Source: JAAFHB01 sp942493325
GTDB taxonomy: Bacteria; Bacteroidota; Bacteroidia; Bacteroidales; Prolixibacteraceae
Direction: 5' to 3'
DNA length: 64,000 nt
NCBI GenBank assembly: GCA_942493325.1
Contig: OW818689.1
Location: forward strand, 124,001 to 188,000
The position numbers and the translations under genes were made by a program. Under the pieces are notes generated by a model. The model saw nothing but the letters and a program-made list of their open reading frames with translations, had not been told where the DNA came from and ran no database searches. Position 1 is the first letter of the stretch, and every line of letters begins with the position of its first letter. Below, in pieces: positions 35,732 through 43,913 of the stretch.

Positions 35732-35753
35732 GAAAAATGTAAAAGCATTTTTC
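35732..35753. terminator. Hairpin between converging mltG and cupin genes
   Basis: GAAAAATG and CATTTTTC form an 8-bp stem with a 6-nt loop just after mltG. A second pair, CGGGGA and TCCCCG, lies outside it. No long T run follows, so termination is a possibility only. Confidence 0.35.
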
Positions 35754-35809
35754 GCTACAAAGGCATTGCTCCCCGGGTTATCCACCGCACACGACATCCG
35801 ATTTAATCC

Positions 35810-36145
35810 TTAAAGAAAATCTTCACGGATAGGAGAGAAGCAGTCGATTAATCGTGCAATGGGTGACAGCACCCTGATTGTATGCTTTTTTCCCGACGGG
35901 ATATAAAATAAATCACCTTCATTAAGCAGTTGATCGGGCTCTCCTTCGCAGTAAAGGATGATTTCACCCTTTCCGATATAGCAGGTTTGCTCATGCACGT
36001 GAGAATGATAAGGATCCGCTTCGGTCCACGGGCCATTTCTAAACTCAATCATCACGGTCATAATTTGTTCAAGATAAACCATTTTGCGGAAAACCCCTTC
36101 TCTGATCTCTTCCCAGGTATTTTCGGAATATTTAAGTACTGCCAT
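35810..36145 (-). CDS. Cupin-domain protein
   Basis: A 111-residue single-cupin protein. The metal-binding motif 1 is HSHVHEQTCYIGKGE (two His and a Glu) and motif 2 is PSGKKHTIRV (His). Small cupins of this kind include isomerases, dioxygenases and sugar-binding sensors. Neither neighbour (mltG and the carboxynorspermidine-synthase-like gene) tells the substrate. The start at 36145 is well placed. Confidence 0.88.
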   Translation of the reverse strand: MAVLKYSENTWEEIREGVFRKMVYLEQIMTVMIEFRNGPWTEADPYHSHVHEQTCYIGKGEIILYCEGEPDQLLNEGDLFYIPSGKKHTIRVLSPIARLIDCFSPIREDFL

Positions 36146-36295
36146 TGCTGAATTGTTTTGTATATGTTGAATTGTTTTAAAACGTTAAGTAACAAAAAAT
36201 TTTCCTTTGACGATAGTTTATGAACGATTTCGTCGGAAAATTTGGTTATTTTGCAGTCAATTTGATTGTTTAACCCTAATAATAAGAAACATTTG

Positions 36296-37492
36296 ATGGG
36301 AAAAGTTTTGATCATTGGTGCCGGGGGTGTTGGAACCGTCGTAGCACACAAGATGGCAGGTCTTCCTGAAGTTTTCACGGAGATTATGCTCGCCAGTCGC
36401 ACCAAATCGAAATGTGATGCGATTGCTGCCAGGATCGGCGGAAACAGAATTCAGACGGCTCAGGTAGATGCTGACCAGGTTCCGCAACTGGTTGCACTGA
36501 TCAGGTCTTTTAAACCTGACCTGGTGGTAAATGTGGCACTGCCATACCAGGATCTCACGATCATGGATGCCTGTCTCGAGACGCGCGTTTCGTACCTCGA
36601 TACGGCCAATTATGAACCCAAAGATGAGGCCAAATTCGAGTACAAATGGCAATGGGATTACCACGAAAGGTTTAAAGCCGTGGGATTAACTGCAATTCTT
36701 GGATGTGGGTTTGATCCGGGGGTTACCAACATTTTCACCGCATGGGCTGCAAAATATGTCTTTGATGAGATTCAGACCCTTGATATTGTTGATTGTAATG
36801 CGGGGGATCATGGAAAACCGTTTGCAACGAATTTCAATCCTGAAATAAACATCCGGGAAGTGACTCAAAAGGGAAAATACTGGGAGAATGGCCAATGGGT
36901 CGTAACCGAGCCGCATGAAATCCACAAACCATTAACTTACCCCCGTATCGGTGAACGTGAATCGTATGTTATCTACCACGAAGAACTGGAGTCGCTGGTG
37001 AAAAATTTTCCAACCCTTAAAAAAGCCCGGTTCTGGATGACCTTTGGACTGGAATACCTGACTCACCTGCGGGTGATTCAAAACATCGGCATGGCAGGAA
37101 TCAAACCTATTCTTTACGAAGGAAAGGAAATAGTTCCGATCCAGTTTTTAAAGGCTGTGCTGCCTGCTCCCGAAGAACTTGGTGCCAATTATAAAGGTGA
37201 GACGTCGATCGGCTGCAGGATCAAAGGGATAAAGGATAAGAAGAAAAAAACGTATTACATTTATAATAATTGCAGTCACGAAGCAGCCTATGCCGAAACC
37301 GGCATGCAGGCCATCAGTTATACAACCGGAGTACCTGCCATGATCGGGGCTATGATGTTCCTTAACGGGGAGTGGAAAAGTCCGGGTGTCTTCAATGTTG
37401 AAGAGTTCAATCCTGATCCGTTTATGGAGCAGTTGAATCTGCATGGTCTTCCGTGGCGGGAACTTCACGATGTGCCGCTCGAGACAGTTTAA
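36296..37492 (+). CDS. Carboxynorspermidine synthase-like / saccharopine dehydrogenase family
   Basis: A 398-residue protein starting at the ATG at 36296 (a TTG ten codons earlier is open but unlikely). It begins with a Rossmann motif GAGGVGTVVAHKMA, followed by ILGCGFDPGVTNIFTAW and LVKNFPTLKKARFWM, features of the saccharopine-dehydrogenase family subset annotated as carboxynorspermidine synthase. That enzyme joins an aldehyde to a diamine by NADPH-dependent reductive amination in polyamine synthesis. The matching decarboxylase was not found in this window. It is followed by a strong terminator. Confidence 0.85.
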   Translation: MGKVLIIGAGGVGTVVAHKMAGLPEVFTEIMLASRTKSKCDAIAARIGGNRIQTAQVDADQVPQLVALIRSFKPDLVVNVALPYQDLTIMDACLETRVSYLDTANYEPKDEAKFEYKWQWDYHERFKAVGLTAILGCGFDPGVTNIFTAWAAKYVFDEIQTLDIVDCNAGDHGKPFATNFNPEINIREVTQKGKYWENGQWVVTEPHEIHKPLTYPRIGERESYVIYHEELESLVKNFPTLKKARFWMTFGLEYLTHLRVIQNIGMAGIKPILYEGKEIVPIQFLKAVLPAPEELGANYKGETSIGCRIKGIKDKKKKTYYIYNNCSHEAAYAETGMQAISYTTGVPAMIGAMMFLNGEWKSPGVFNVEEFNPDPFMEQLNLHGLPWRELHDVPLETV

Positions 37493-37495
37493 CTA

Positions 37496-37534
37496 TCAAA
37501 ATAAATGCCCGTTCCTGACGGGCATTTATTTTGA
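37496..37534. terminator. Bidirectional terminator between converging genes
   Basis: A 17-bp stem with a 5-nt loop (core AAATGCCCGT / ACGGGCATTT) with A and T runs on both sides lies just after the stop codon of the carboxynorspermidine gene and 80 nt past the HAD gene. Confidence 0.85.
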
Positions 37535-37615
37535 TGTGAAGGTGAAAGCTGAATCTTTTGGCTCTGACGAAATTCTTTACTGCTGGTGGTAGTGGTCTCC
37601 GGAAAATTATCGGGA

Positions 37616-37972
37616 TTATTTTCGCCTGACCGAATTCTCAGGACAGATCGTATGGTAAATCTCACCCCATCCGGGCAATCCTCCGATATTCCGGTCATCA
37701 ATATACAGATCCGCATTTATTTTCCGGCTAATGTTCTCATTGAACTCTTCTTCGGGATAGTTTTTATTTACCGCGTAAAATTCCACCCCACGCTTCTGAC
37801 AAAAATTTACCGCTTCATCTAACTCTTTGCCGGATCTGAATGTCCAGAGAATGATCTGATGATGTTTTCTCTGAAGAGCTTTGATGGTCTCCAGTGCAAA
37901 TGGCAATTCTTTTCCGATTGCCGGGTAACGATGTTCAACGATTGTTCCGTCAAAATCAACTGCAATAATCAT
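37616..37972 (-). CDS. Small HAD-family hydrolase
   Basis: A 118-residue HAD-like protein with motif I VDFDGTIVEH at the N-terminus, LWTFRSGKELDEA as motif II region, and DLYIDDRNIGG as motif IV. A cap domain is missing, as is usual for short stand-alone HAD proteins of this kind in Bacteroidota. The substrate is unknown. Start at 37972. Confidence 0.87.
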   Translation of the reverse strand: MIIAVDFDGTIVEHRYPAIGKELPFALETIKALQRKHHQIILWTFRSGKELDEAVNFCQKRGVEFYAVNKNYPEEEFNENISRKINADLYIDDRNIGGLPGWGEIYHTICPENSVRRK

Positions 37973-38052
37973 AGATCGGCGTTTAAATTTAAAGATTGAT
38001 TTTTTTTACAACTGAGGAAATTAATTTGATCAGGTTCTTGATATACTTTAAT

Positions 38053-39348
38053 TTAAAGACGTGCGTTCACCAGGTCGCGGGGAAGAATCCCTTTCAGATC
38101 GTAAATAATCGCCCCTCGTGATTTAAATGCCTTGAGATCGAGCGTTAAAAATTTCTGATGAGCGACAGCCAGGATCACCGCATCATAATTGGCCGATTCA
38201 TTTAATTGTCCCAGGATAGAGATTCCGTATTCATGTTTTACTTCTCCGGGCGAAGCCCAAGGATCGTAAATATCTACATTTATGCCGTAACTGATTAATT
38301 CGTGATAGATATCCGTAGCCTTTGTATTCCTGATATCGGGACAATTTTCCTTAAAAGTTATCCCGAGCATCAGTATTTTTGCGTTTTTAACCGGAACCTC
38401 ATTCCGAATCATCAGTTTGACCACTTCGGCAGCCACGTATTTTCCCATGCTGTCGTTCATTCGCCGTCCGGCAAGGATAATTTCGGGATGATACCCGGCT
38501 TCCTGTGATTTTTGTGCAAGATAATAGGGATCGACACCAATACAATGTCCGCCGACAAGCCCTGGTTTAAACGGAAGAAAATTCCATTTTGTTGCGGCAG
38601 CCTCCAGTACGTCCTGCGTGTCAATCTTCATCGCGTTGAAGATTTTGGCAAGTTCATTTACAAAAGCGATGTTGATGTCGCGCTGACTGTTTTCAATGAC
38701 TTTGGCGGCTTCAGCTACCCTGATTGACGAAGCTTTATGGGTTCCGGACTGTATTACGGAACGGTAGGTGAGATCGATGATCTCAGCAATTTCGGGTGTA
38801 GAACCGGAAGTTACTTTTTTGATCTTTTCAACGGTGTGTTCCTTATCCCCCGGATTGATTCTTTCGGGGCTATATCCGGCAAAGAAATCGGTGTTGTATT
38901 TGAGACCTGACACTTTTTCGACCACGGGAATACAATCCTCCTCCGTGGCACCCGGATAAACAGTCGATTCGTAAACAACGATGTCTCCTTTGGATATCAC
39001 ACGACCGACGGATTCTGAAGCTTTGATCAGCGGTGTGAGGTCGGGGCGGTTGTTTTTATCCACGGGAGTTGGAACCGTCACGACATAAAAATTACAGGTT
39101 TTGATATCCTCCGGGTTAAAGGAGCAAAACAATCCGTTTGTTCCCAGGGTTGAAGGATTTTCAGCCACAAGCGCTGCACGAAGTACCTGTTCATCCACCT
39201 CCAGGGTCCGGTCGATTCCCTGATTGATTTCATTAACGCGTTGCTGATTAATATCAAACCCGATCACCGGGTATTTTGTGGCAAAAAGCCGTGCAAGAGG
39301 CAGGCCTACGTAGCCGAGGCCAATAACTGCGATACGAATAGAAGGCAT
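38053..39348 (-). CDS. Nucleotide-sugar dehydrogenase (UDP-sugar 6-dehydrogenase family)
   Basis: A 431-residue protein with NAD-binding GLGYVGLPLARLFA at the N-terminus, YSPERINPGD in the middle and the active-site motif GGHCIGVDPYYL (catalytic Cys about residue 267). It fits the WecC/TviB-like group that oxidises UDP-N-acetyl-hexosamines to uronic acids for polysaccharide building. No other polysaccharide genes are next to it, so the substrate cannot be set. Confidence 0.92.
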   Translation of the reverse strand: MPSIRIAVIGLGYVGLPLARLFATKYPVIGFDINQQRVNEINQGIDRTLEVDEQVLRAALVAENPSTLGTNGLFCSFNPEDIKTCNFYVVTVPTPVDKNNRPDLTPLIKASESVGRVISKGDIVVYESTVYPGATEEDCIPVVEKVSGLKYNTDFFAGYSPERINPGDKEHTVEKIKKVTSGSTPEIAEIIDLTYRSVIQSGTHKASSIRVAEAAKVIENSQRDINIAFVNELAKIFNAMKIDTQDVLEAAATKWNFLPFKPGLVGGHCIGVDPYYLAQKSQEAGYHPEIILAGRRMNDSMGKYVAAEVVKLMIRNEVPVKNAKILMLGITFKENCPDIRNTKATDIYHELISYGINVDIYDPWASPGEVKHEYGISILGQLNESANYDAVILAVAHQKFLTLDLKAFKSRGAIIYDLKGILPRDLVNARL

Positions 39349-39684
39349 ATTTTAGATTTTATGGTTGAATCATTCAAATTTTTTACGACGCGAATAATTA
39401 TAGCGGTAAATTTAAGCTTTTAAATTGATAAAGAGGTTCAGCATATTTCGATTTTCATAACGAAAAATACTCCCGCATTTGCTTCGGAAAATCGTTGTTT
39501 GATCATCCAAAAGCTATGTTTGATCAAAATATGCCCTGATTGGAATATTTTTTTGCGTTTGATGCAATTTAAATTGCGCAATAATTATGACGAGATCACA
39601 TTGTTATATTGATAATTACGATTTCGCTATTTAGAATCAGTTGAAATAAATCACCTGAAAAAAGAAGAGAAGAAGAGCTGAGTA

Positions 39685-39715
39685 TTGTTTTTTAAATGTG
39701 TACCTGATATCTTTG
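39685..39715 (+). promoter_or_regulatory. Promoter of the ECF sigma gene
   Basis: TTG at 39685-39687 and TATCTTTG at 39708-39715 are separated by 20 nt, a good fit to the Bacteroidota promoter (-33 TTG, -7 TAnnTTTG). The ATG of the sigma gene is 58 nt downstream of the box. The remaining 39349-39684 stretch is AT-rich with no other feature that I see. Confidence 0.6.
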
Positions 39716-39772
39716 ATGCATAGTTTGATAATTGAAAACCTTTATTTGATCAGTATATTAATAAATCCTATT

Positions 39773-40279
39773 ATGACACAAATACAATTTCAGAATTCAC
39801 TGACAGGCCTTCACAATAAATTATACTACTTTGCATTAAGTTTAACGAGCGATTCGGATAAAGCGCGTGATCTTGTCCAGGAGACCTATTTGAAGGCACT
39901 GACTTATCGTGATAAATTCTCGGCCGATACAAACCTTATGGCCTGGGTTTATACGATCATGAAAAATACGTTTATTAATGAGTACCGGAGAAACGTGAAA
40001 GCCAAAACGACTCTCGAAAGTTCTTCGCATAAACTTCAGATCTCGTTTTCGAAGGATGATTACTCTCCGGCGGCTGATTCGATTCATGCGGAGAAGGAGA
40101 TTTACAAAAAGATTGATCTTCTTGAAGATGAATTCAGAGAACCTTTCCAGCTCTTTTTAAGTGGTTTCAAATATAAGGAGATTGCCGAAAAACTAAATTT
40201 ACCCCTTGGCACCGTAAAAAGCCGGATCTTTTTTACGCGCAAAAAATTGGGCAAATGGTTGATTGAATACATTAACTAG
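39773..40279 (+). CDS. ECF-type RNA polymerase sigma factor
   Basis: A 168-residue sigma-70 family protein starting at the ATG at 39773; the frame reaches back to 39698 but those residues are not sigma-like. Region 2 contains DLVQETYLKAL and NTFINEYRR, and region 4 contains FKYKEIAEKLNLPLGTVKSRI, the helix-turn-helix that reads the -35 site. No anti-sigma gene is next to it, which is unusual for ECF factors; the divergent neighbour is a nucleotide-sugar dehydrogenase and the converging one a PEGA-like repeat protein. It is followed by a strong terminator. Confidence 0.92.
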   Translation: MTQIQFQNSLTGLHNKLYYFALSLTSDSDKARDLVQETYLKALTYRDKFSADTNLMAWVYTIMKNTFINEYRRNVKAKTTLESSSHKLQISFSKDDYSPAADSIHAEKEIYKKIDLLEDEFREPFQLFLSGFKYKEIAEKLNLPLGTVKSRIFFTRKKLGKWLIEYIN

Positions 40280-40330
40280 CCGTTTAAGTCGTATTCCCAA
40301 ACGGTTATAGTCGAAATCCGATATAAAATT

Positions 40331-40367
40331 AAAACTCCCTGCAGAAGTAATTTTGCAGGGAGTTTTT
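40331..40367 (+). terminator. Terminator of the sigma factor gene
   Basis: AAAACTCCCTGCA pairs with TGCAGGGAGTTTT over 13 bp with an 11-nt loop, followed by a T run, 51 nt after the stop codon. Confidence 0.85.
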
Positions 40368-40466
40368 ACATATTCAATTCTCTCATCATGTAAATTGAAC
40401 GGTCAGCTATTTTTTCATTCAAATAATTCTGATTTTTCATTTTTCAACTCTTCCTTCTGCAACTTC

Positions 40467-41783
40467 CTAATTCAACCGGGTCTGGATCTCACTGATAATG
40501 TCCTTATATTTGACAAGGACCCTGTTCCATTCCGTAAATATGGTGTCATCATTGATGTTGGAACCACTTTTGCCTGACTCTTCACTGACTAGTTTAACGA
40601 CATATTTTGGGGTGTTACTGTCTGCAGCTTTAACAATGAGTCGGGTGCGAATAGTATTGTTCGGAAAGGACTGGGAGACCCAGGAAGTTCGCAGATATCC
40701 GGTTGACATGTCGGTAATTTCGAGAATATCAAAATAGTTCATCACGACCTGGCTCATTATTCTCCAGGCATCAGCCTGACTTTTCCCGTTGATATCGATG
40801 ATGTTATTGACATTAACAAAATCGGCTTCAGCTGTGGTTGTAAAAGCCGCATCAGCTTCCATTGCCAGAGAATCCTCGGCGGGAATTGCGGGGGCATTAT
40901 CCTGATTGCAATAGGTTCTCAACATCGAAATATACCCATCCTTTTCAGCGCTTATTTCGACGCACTCACCTTTGGGAATTTTTACGGTGTATTCACCGGT
41001 CCCCACAACTTTTCCTTTAATCTTTAATGCAACATCTCCCGGTGATGTCCGTATCGTAACGGCCCGATCCTGCAGCATAAATTTATCACTTACAGGAATG
41101 TCAGTGATACCTTCTTTATTGCAATACGACTTTTCAGCACTGACAAAACCTTCTTTGGTTATTTTAACGACCACACATTTATCGAAAGGAACAACTATCT
41201 GGCCATGGCCGGTACCAACTGCCTTGTCGTCAGCCATTATGCTTGCATCTGCCGGGGTTGCAACTAACTGAATCACCCGATCTCTTAATTTTAATTCTTC
41301 AAAGGCGGGCGGGGGGTCAGTATCCGGAAGGTTGGAATAGGTCTTTTTAACAGATACATATCCTGTTTTCTGTACCTCTACCTCTACTTTCTCCCCTTCC
41401 TTAATAATAATATTTAATGGTGCTTTCTCCTGTTCGACCCCATCTGTAAATATTTTAGCATCGGTCGGCCATACTTTAAGAGCCACCTGGCGATCTTTCA
41501 TCGTTATAAAATCTTCCTTAGGCAGCTTTTCTCCCAGTTGGGTGACGTAAATCTTTCTCAGGTCAGCGTATCCCGGTCTTTTTATTACAATGGTTTTCGC
41601 CATATTTTTTGGAACCTCAACGATCGCTAACCCTGTACCCAGTTGCTTCAGTTCTCCTGATTCCGAGATCGTTTCGTAAATTACCGCATCAACAGGAGTA
41701 ACATGTATGGTAATTTTCTTCGGAGGAAAAATTTGAGGCAGGACCGAATACGTGATCCAAAAAAATAATAGAATTGCTTTCAT
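40467..41783 (-). CDS. Exported protein with four PEGA-like repeats
   Basis: A 438-residue protein with a signal peptide-like start (ILLFFWITYSVLPQ). Residues about 22-320 contain four similar units of some 75 residues, each with DR.V.L...P.DA.I at the start and GYVS..KTYCN-like ends; Cys residues occur in the last two. These look like PEGA-type beta-domains often used in outer-membrane or surface proteins. The C-terminal 110 residues (ADAWRIMSQVVMNYFDI onward) form a different domain, perhaps alpha/beta. The function is unknown. It converges with the ECF sigma gene. Confidence 0.78.
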   Translation of the reverse strand: MKAILLFFWITYSVLPQIFPPKKITIHVTPVDAVIYETISESGELKQLGTGLAIVEVPKNMAKTIVIKRPGYADLRKIYVTQLGEKLPKEDFITMKDRQVALKVWPTDAKIFTDGVEQEKAPLNIIIKEGEKVEVEVQKTGYVSVKKTYSNLPDTDPPPAFEELKLRDRVIQLVATPADASIMADDKAVGTGHGQIVVPFDKCVVVKITKEGFVSAEKSYCNKEGITDIPVSDKFMLQDRAVTIRTSPGDVALKIKGKVVGTGEYTVKIPKGECVEISAEKDGYISMLRTYCNQDNAPAIPAEDSLAMEADAAFTTTAEADFVNVNNIIDINGKSQADAWRIMSQVVMNYFDILEITDMSTGYLRTSWVSQSFPNNTIRTRLIVKAADSNTPKYVVKLVSEESGKSGSNINDDTIFTEWNRVLVKYKDIISEIQTRLN

Positions 41784-42165
41784 GAGAAAATGTCTTTATC
41801 AATAATTTAAATATTCGTGCACTCTCACGGATCTCCATTTAGTTTATTCTTTTTGTGCCGCTACCTTTTACCTGTATTACAGCGGCATGGTCGTTTTATC
41901 CGAATTTGTTAATTATTCCGATGGGGCGGAATAGATTTATTTGGCTCATATTCTTAAATAACCCGGAAAGTTCCCGCCGCATCCGGATTATGATTATTTA
42001 CGAACGATTATGTAAAAGGATTCACCCCGAAATAACATTGTTACTCTCGGGAGGATTCCTATGCAATCAGGTTCCAATATCAAACTAATTTTCATTTCTT
42101 TTTAGGCTGCTGCCTTGAAAATTAATTACAGTGTCGCTGTTTGGTTTGTTTCACCAATACAACGA
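41784..42165. other. Intergenic region without a clear gene
   Basis: This 382-nt stretch separates two minus-strand genes. It contains a 7-bp inverted repeat TGCCGCT/AGCGGCA (41856-41862 and 41881-41887). A 77-codon frame on the plus strand (41855-42088) lacks support. No consensus -7 box was found at a good place. Confidence 0.6.
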
Positions 42166-42780
42166 TTACCGTAATTTTAATCCCAATGTGACATTCACCT
42201 GGCTATCCCACGAGAGATCATTGATATGGCTGCCGACCATATTATCCATAGGAACAGAATAACGAACGTCGAGGGTAATAAATCCAAGAAAGTCAATGCC
42301 GCCACCTCCCTGAAGAGAGAAATTGCCGCTTTGTCTGCAAATACCATAAGTCCGCGGAGCCCTGGTTTCCTTTAACAGGATAGAAACTTCCGGACCAGCC
42401 ATAATGTGTGCACTGACCACTCCCAGGTTGATTAACCGTAATCCAAACATCATGGGAATTTCCAGCGTTTCGAGTTTTAATCTGGTTTGGCCGGTACTTG
42501 TAAGCCCTTCCTTATGAACTGCATAATAAAATTCAGGTTGAAAGTAAAAGGTACGCCCGAATTGCATGAAGAAACCTGCCTGGTAGTTTGTTTTCAGCTG
42601 GTCTCTTATTTCGTCAAGGTCATAAGTCGGAGTTGATAAATTAACACCAACTTTAGGACCAAACCAGAATGATGGTTTTTCTTTGGCCGGCGCCTGATAT
42701 TCTGATGCGGCTGGATCCTGTCCATTTACAAGACATGAAAAAAGAAATACCATGACAAGAAGAAGAGTTAATTTTTTCAT
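42166..42780 (-). CDS. Outer membrane beta-barrel protein, porin/PorT-like
   Basis: A 204-residue exported protein with a signal peptide (MKKLTLLLVMVFLFSC...GQ; the Cys may make it a lipoprotein, but the following residues do not fit a lipobox well). The mature part begins FWFGPKVGVNLS and ends VTLGLKLR, like the outer-membrane beta-barrel (PorT/OMP_b-brl_2) family common in Bacteroidota. Small barrels of this kind have unknown individual roles. Confidence 0.82.
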   Translation of the reverse strand: MKKLTLLLVMVFLFSCLVNGQDPAASEYQAPAKEKPSFWFGPKVGVNLSTPTYDLDEIRDQLKTNYQAGFFMQFGRTFYFQPEFYYAVHKEGLTSTGQTRLKLETLEIPMMFGLRLINLGVVSAHIMAGPEVSILLKETRAPRTYGICRQSGNFSLQGGGGIDFLGFITLDVRYSVPMDNMVGSHINDLSWDSQVNVTLGLKLR

Positions 42781-42990
42781 GACAGATATTTTTAAATTTC
42801 CTTATAAAAATAAAGCAAAATATTTCAAAAAAAGATGTATTTAAACATTTTTAACAAATTATTTCGTTATATGGGGACCTCTTTGCAAGAATTGCACTAA
42901 TTTCATTATAACTTGCTGAAATATTGTGCGATATACTCGATTTATATTTTCTGATCCGTCTGACTTTCTGAAGCTAAAACCGACTCTGAA

Positions 42991-43017
42991 TTGACTATAT
43001 TTTTCTTCTATAGTCAA
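42991..43017. repeat. Perfect 9-bp inverted repeat TTGACTATA
   Basis: TTGACTATA (42991-42999) and TATAGTCAA (43009-43017) are separated by 9 nt in the 368-nt gap 42781-43148. It lies 211 nt before the outer-membrane protein gene and could be an operator or an RNA hairpin. The rest of the gap is AT-rich and holds no gene that I can see. Confidence 0.6.
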
Positions 43018-43148
43018 AACCGGATAAATTATATTTTATAGACTGCTTCACGGGATGAGAACAAGTCGTAAAAACTGTAAAACAAGGATGAGTCCTGATA
43101 AGTGAAGAATTAATTATCAGCTTTTGCATAAATTTTTGATCGGCTTTG

Positions 43149-43685
43149 TTACTCCCTGCAGTTGAAAGTTTGTCTGAACAACGCGAAAGCCTTCTGATTT
43201 ATCTTCTGATCATTAAATCCACTCTGGAAAAAAATTGTGACTGTTTTCTGAGCAACATTAAAACTAATAATTACACCATCCAGCTTTTGATCATTGACAA
43301 TAGTTGTGTACCGGCAACTTTCCGCTTCAATTCCTGCAAATTTTTCCGGGATTACCGATGTGAACTCAATTCCCGGATTCCGGTAGATATTTGCCGATTT
43401 CATGCTTTTTTGGTGCATCATGATCGTCTCTTTAGGATTTTCAACTTTATTGATCCAAACAACGGAGATTAAGCCGGTTGCCTTAGTTCCTGTCCTTTCT
43501 GCTGAAAAGTAAAATGCGTTGTTTTCGATTGAATCGTTGGCAATTACTTTCCAGGATTCAGGCAAGGAGAATGATATCCCGTCACGCAGGAAATTCAGAT
43601 CAGCAGGCTTTGCAAAGGTTGAATTGCTTACCATTAACGATATACAGAAAGCAGGCAAAATTTTGTAAAGTATTTTAACCATCAT
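43149..43685 (-). CDS. Exported protein of unknown function
   Basis: A 178-residue protein starting at the ATG at 43685; an upstream extension to 43787 is unlikely because it would run into the terminator of the neighbouring gene. A signal peptide is clear (ILPAFCISLMVSNSTFAKP). The mature protein has PESWKVI near its start and a beta-rich body with VWINKVENPKETI, a plan seen in PsbP/DUF1795-type proteins, though I cannot assign it with confidence. Confidence 0.75.
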   Translation of the reverse strand: MMVKILYKILPAFCISLMVSNSTFAKPADLNFLRDGISFSLPESWKVIANDSIENNAFYFSAERTGTKATGLISVVWINKVENPKETIMMHQKSMKSANIYRNPGIEFTSVIPEKFAGIEAESCRYTTIVNDQKLDGVIISFNVAQKTVTIFFQSGFNDQKINQKAFALFRQTFNCRE

Positions 43686-43787
43686 AGTTTTATTATTAAT
43701 GCTTATTAGATGACAGGAACTTCGATTTGGCAGCGTGGTAACACCTGTATAATCCCGGAAAATATATTGCTGCGTATCGAAAAACAT

Positions 43788-43820
43788 AAACCCGATGGAA
43801 TCAGAAATCCATCGGGTTTT
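43788..43820 (-). terminator. Terminator after the C69 dipeptidase gene
   Basis: AAACCCGATGGA and TCCATCGGGTTT form a 12-bp stem with an 8-nt loop with A and T tracts on either side. It is about 94 nt past the stop of the dipeptidase gene. Confidence 0.8.
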
Positions 43821-43913
43821 AATTAAATTCCGTTTTGCCGGTATTTATAGTTCAGATCTGATTTGCGTTTACAAATCGTGTTTCTGGCGAATGGCTTTGC
43901 CTTTAATTGACCT

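Noticed and set aside
41855..42088. 77-codon plus-strand frame
   Set aside because: No signal peptide, motif or promoter box; the inverted repeat at its start explains part of the pattern better.
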